Program-made: the position numbers and the translations under genes
Shown here: positions 6,111-8,260 of the stretch, in pieces
Layout of the letters: each line of letters starts with the position of its first letter
Position numbering within the stretch: the first letter of the stretch is position 1
Notes under the pieces: model-generated
What the model was told of the DNA's origin: nothing
The model's input: only the letters and a program-made list of their open reading frames with translations
The model's database searches: none
From: Cryomorphaceae bacterium
Lineage (GTDB): Bacteria > Bacteroidota > Bacteroidia > Flavobacteriales > Schleiferiaceae
Length of the DNA stretch: 8,260 nt
Direction of reading: 5' to 3'
NCBI GenBank assembly: GCA_022565745.1
Contig: JAIUMB010000104.1
Span: forward strand, 1 to 8,260

Positions 6111-7334
6111 CTACTCGTAGAGCAGGTCATTAATCAAGCGCTCCATATCTTCAATATATTGGTCAAAGAATGAAGTACCAGGGCCTTTAAAACCGGTCTT
6201 AATGCTGTGAACTTCACCTCTGCGATTGAGAATAATTAGCGTAGGGTAGGCCATCACGCGGTTGAGCATGGGCAGTACTTGACTGGTGTTTTTTGGGTCG
6301 GCTTTACCGGCGTAAACAATGGGATAACTCAAACCTAGGTCTTCTTTCATTTTAGCAATGGCTTTCCAACCTGCAGCACTGTCGTCTCGCATTTCAAAGG
6401 CAATACCTGTTACTGTTAATCCGTCGTCGCCATACTTTTGGTAAAGGGATTCCAATACCTTTGCTTCGTCTGAGCAATTGGGACACCAGCTACCAAGGAT
6501 TTGAATCAAGTGAACCTTACCGAATTCAGGCCTTAACGTATCTCCGTTTTGATTGGGCAAGGCAAAGTCAACCCGATCGTAACCAGAGGCGAGATGAGTG
6601 AGTCCCGTTGCATCGGGTAGGGCAAAGGTATCATTGCGTTGCGCACGCCATGGAATGGCTTCTGAAAGTCCGGCGTAATAATGCCCCTTGAGTTCCTTAT
6701 CGATGAGTTCTGCTGAAAAGTAATAGGCAAATTTTCCGTCAAAGGTGGCCATTTGAAGGTGGCGTCCGTTCATTACCCCCTGCAGGAACCGATAATCGCC
6801 TGTAGGGGTGATGATTGAGCCGGTATACCCGCTGTCGTTTTCGGCAAACTCACCCAAAGCATGTCTAGGACGGTCGCTGTCGTAACGAAAAATAACCTCC
6901 CACTGATCTTTTAAACTGCAACAAGCATCATCGGTTTGTTTAAATCTCGGTGCGTCTGACGCTTCTGCAACAAATTTAATTCTAAAGGTATCACCTTTGT
7001 CTTTGTCCCAAAAATAACCTGCACACTCCTCTTTACTACACAGCATATTAAGAACACTGTTGTACACTGGAAATAGGTATTCTAAGCTGTCGTCTTCACG
7101 ACGAAGGTTTTGTCTCAGCGTAATTTGCTCTCCGCCGTTTTGAATGGTTATGGATGTTTCGCCCCGATAAAAGATAAATGGTAAATTGGTACTGTCGTTT
7201 AGTGCCAATTCAGCACGATAGCGCGTTAATTTATCTTTAGTATCAGCGCTTGGCGTTTGTGGTTTTGGACGAGGGCTGTCACAACTTGCCAAAAACAGCA
7301 ATCCAAGGACAATATGGGCGAATAATTTCATCAT
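6111..7334 (-). CDS. Lipoprotein with C-terminal TlpA-like thioredoxin domain
   Basis: A 407-residue envelope lipoprotein, numbered from ATG 7334. Residues 1-17 are a signal sequence with the lipobox LASC and lipid-bearing Cys18. A low-complexity linker (about 19-35) follows. Next comes an unassigned beta-rich domain (about 36-240) with four cysteines (99, 104, 138, 139). From about residue 248 there is a redoxin/TlpA fold, with the active site WCPNC (Cys284, Cys287) and cis-proline segment AYPT (Pro364). It probably reduces disulfides in periplasmic partners or carries out a related thiol exchange. The start was set at 7334 because ATG overlaps the upstream TGA (TGATG), which suggests translational coupling; a GTG at 7337 and an ATG at 7331 are alternatives. 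The partner is unknown; neither cytochrome-maturation nor Dsb genes are visible. Confidence 0.9.
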   Translation of the reverse strand: MMKLFAHIVLGLLFLASCDSPRPKPQTPSADTKDKLTRYRAELALNDSTNLPFIFYRGETSITIQNGGEQITLRQNLRREDDSLEYLFPVYNSVLNMLCSKEECAGYFWDKDKGDTFRIKFVAEASDAPRFKQTDDACCSLKDQWEVIFRYDSDRPRHALGEFAENDSGYTGSIITPTGDYRFLQGVMNGRHLQMATFDGKFAYYFSAELIDKELKGHYYAGLSEAIPWRAQRNDTFALPDATGLTHLASGYDRVDFALPNQNGDTLRPEFGKVHLIQILGSWCPNCSDEAKVLESLYQKYGDDGLTVTGIAFEMRDDSAAGWKAIAKMKEDLGLSYPIVYAGKADPKNTSQVLPMLNRVMAYPTLIILNRRGEVHSIKTGFKGPGTSFFDQYIEDMERLINDLLYE

Positions 7335-8260
7335 CACATTTTTATGTTTTCAATAATCTCCAACCCGTAGCCAACTACGCCTACGCGTTTGATAGGGTTG
7401 TTGGTTAAGAGCTTAACTTTTTTTACACCCAGCTCATGTAATATTTGTGCGCCAATACCAATATCTCGAGGATCTTTTCCAAAACTCGTTTTTTTTCCAG
7501 CAGTCACTTGTCCATCAAGTCTATCTTTAAACTGGTTTAAGCGTTGTAAAATATCGTTTTGTGGATTGATTTGATTCATATATACAATGACGCCTGCCCC
7601 TTCATCTGCTACGGCTTTGAGGGCTTTGTCGAGTTGAATACCAGGGTCGCTTTCTATTAAGCCAAGCAAATCACCAGCAATTTGTGCGGAGTGCATACGT
7701 ACTGCAACGGGGTCATGGGATTCCCATTGACCGGTTGTCAACGCCAAGTGTACTTGCTGATTGGTGGTTTGACGATAAGCGTGCAGCGTAAAGTCTCCAT
7801 ACTTGGTGGGCACCACAAACTCGGTTTCTTTTTTAATCAGACTTTCGTTCTGCATGCGAAAAGCCACTAAGTCTTCAATGGTAATGACCTTCAAATTGAA
7901 GCGATCAGCAATCTCCATTAGCTGCGGCAAACGCGCCATACTGCCGTCTTCATTCATGATTTCCACAATAACACCAGCTGGTTGCATGCCGGCCAGTCTG
8001 GCCAAATCAATAGCGGCTTCAGTATGTCCGGTTCTACGAAGTACACCTCCAGGCTTAGCGCGTAGCGGGAAAATGTGACCAGGGCGAGCAAAGTCTTCCG
8101 GTTTGGTTTCTGCGTTAACCAGTGCTTGAATGGTTCGGCTTCTGTCTGCAGCTGAAATACCAGTGGTGTTGCCGTGCCCCAATAAATCTATACTCACTGT
8201 AAATGAGGTATGGTGTGGGTCGGTGTTGTTGCTAACCATTGGGAGCAAATCGAGCTCATC
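7334..8260 (-). CDS. ribB: 3,4-dihydroxy-2-butanone-4-phosphate synthase with degenerate GTP cyclohydrolase II domain (RibBX-like; 5' end outside window)
   Basis: The frame enters from the right edge; the visible 308 residues begin DELDLLPMVSNN, and roughly 90 N-terminal residues are missing. The RibB half makes 3,4-dihydroxy-2-butanone 4-phosphate from ribulose 5-phosphate for riboflavin. It retains TTGISAADR, RPGHIFPLRA, RRTGHTEAAIDL and EIMNEDGSMAR. The C-terminal half (from about 7834) aligns without gaps to RibA, but HSECLTGDVFGSLRCDCG-type sequence reads HSAQIAGDLLGLIESDPG (7693-7640). The three zinc cysteines are thus Gln, Ser and Pro. The QEGRGIGL-type GTP loop is QINPQNDI. RDIGIGAQIL and LLTNNP persist, so the fold is probably kept without GTP cyclohydrolase activity. 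This matches the ribBX type described in Proteobacteria; a separate RibA would be needed. Many pipelines would label it ribBA. Stop TGA overlaps the next gene. Confidence 0.92.
   Translation of the reverse strand, partial: DELDLLPMVSNNTDPHHTSFTVSIDLLGHGNTTGISAADRSRTIQALVNAETKPEDFARPGHIFPLRAKPGGVLRRTGHTEAAIDLARLAGMQPAGVIVEIMNEDGSMARLPQLMEIADRFNLKVITIEDLVAFRMQNESLIKKETEFVVPTKYGDFTLHAYRQTTNQQVHLALTTGQWESHDPVAVRMHSAQIAGDLLGLIESDPGIQLDKALKAVADEGAGVIVYMNQINPQNDILQRLNQFKDRLDGQVTAGKKTSFGKDPRDIGIGAQILHELGVKKVKLLTNNPIKRVGVVGYGLEIIENIKM

Noticed and set aside
7335..7337. GTG start for the thioredoxin lipoprotein
   Set aside because: The next codons are ATG ATG, and ATG 7334 overlaps the upstream stop in a TGATG coupling arrangement.
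7389..8078. Rightward small frames opposite the ribB-type gene
   Set aside because: They are antisense shadows of a well-conserved coding region.

Overview
The window reads as chromosomal DNA of a Gram-negative Bacteroidota, probably of the Flavobacteriia. Three things point there: promoters of the TTG-N18-TAnnTTTG type, a SusC-like TonB-dependent receptor with a carboxypeptidase-D-like N-terminal domain, and start codons without Shine-Dalgarno sequences. CMP-Kdo synthetase confirms an LPS-bearing outer membrane. The degenerate RibA half of the riboflavin gene resembles what I recall from Flavobacteriia. No rRNA, tRNA, CRISPR array, insertion sequence or phage gene was seen.

Left part (1-3110). 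A 5'-end fragment of a leftward gene (1-452), possibly the N-terminus of a large PLP-dependent transferase, is divergent from a rightward transcription unit. Both have well-formed promoters in the shared intergenic region. The rightward unit is a TPP riboswitch (about 566-684), then a TonB-dependent outer-membrane receptor (769-3069), then a perfect 12-bp hairpin terminator (3079-3110). This is a single-gene thiamin-responsive uptake unit: scarce TPP should turn on a receptor for thiamin or a related compound. No inner-membrane thiamin transporter is encoded next to it.

Middle part (3120-4860). A visibly AT-richer stretch holds one leftward gene for a secreted protein of unknown function. A single in-frame TAA at 4200-4202 breaks it. 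The two halves lie in the same frame and read as one 526-codon gene, so this is a recent nonsense pseudogene, or a sequencing error.

Right part (4864-8260). A compact leftward cluster runs ribB-type gene (5' end outside the window), thioredoxin-fold lipoprotein, CxxCxxCC cysteine-cluster protein, kdsB. The first junction is a TGATG overlap, and the next two gaps are 20 and 9 bases, so co-transcription is likely. The riboflavin gene has an intact RibB domain, but its GTP cyclohydrolase II domain has lost all three zinc-binding cysteines and the GTP-contact motif. It is therefore probably a RibBX-like, RibB-only enzyme and not a true bifunctional RibBA.

Nothing here amounts to a wholly new system. 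The best leads are the degenerate RibA domain, the riboswitch-receptor unit with a possible anti-aptamer helix, and the stop-interrupted secreted protein.
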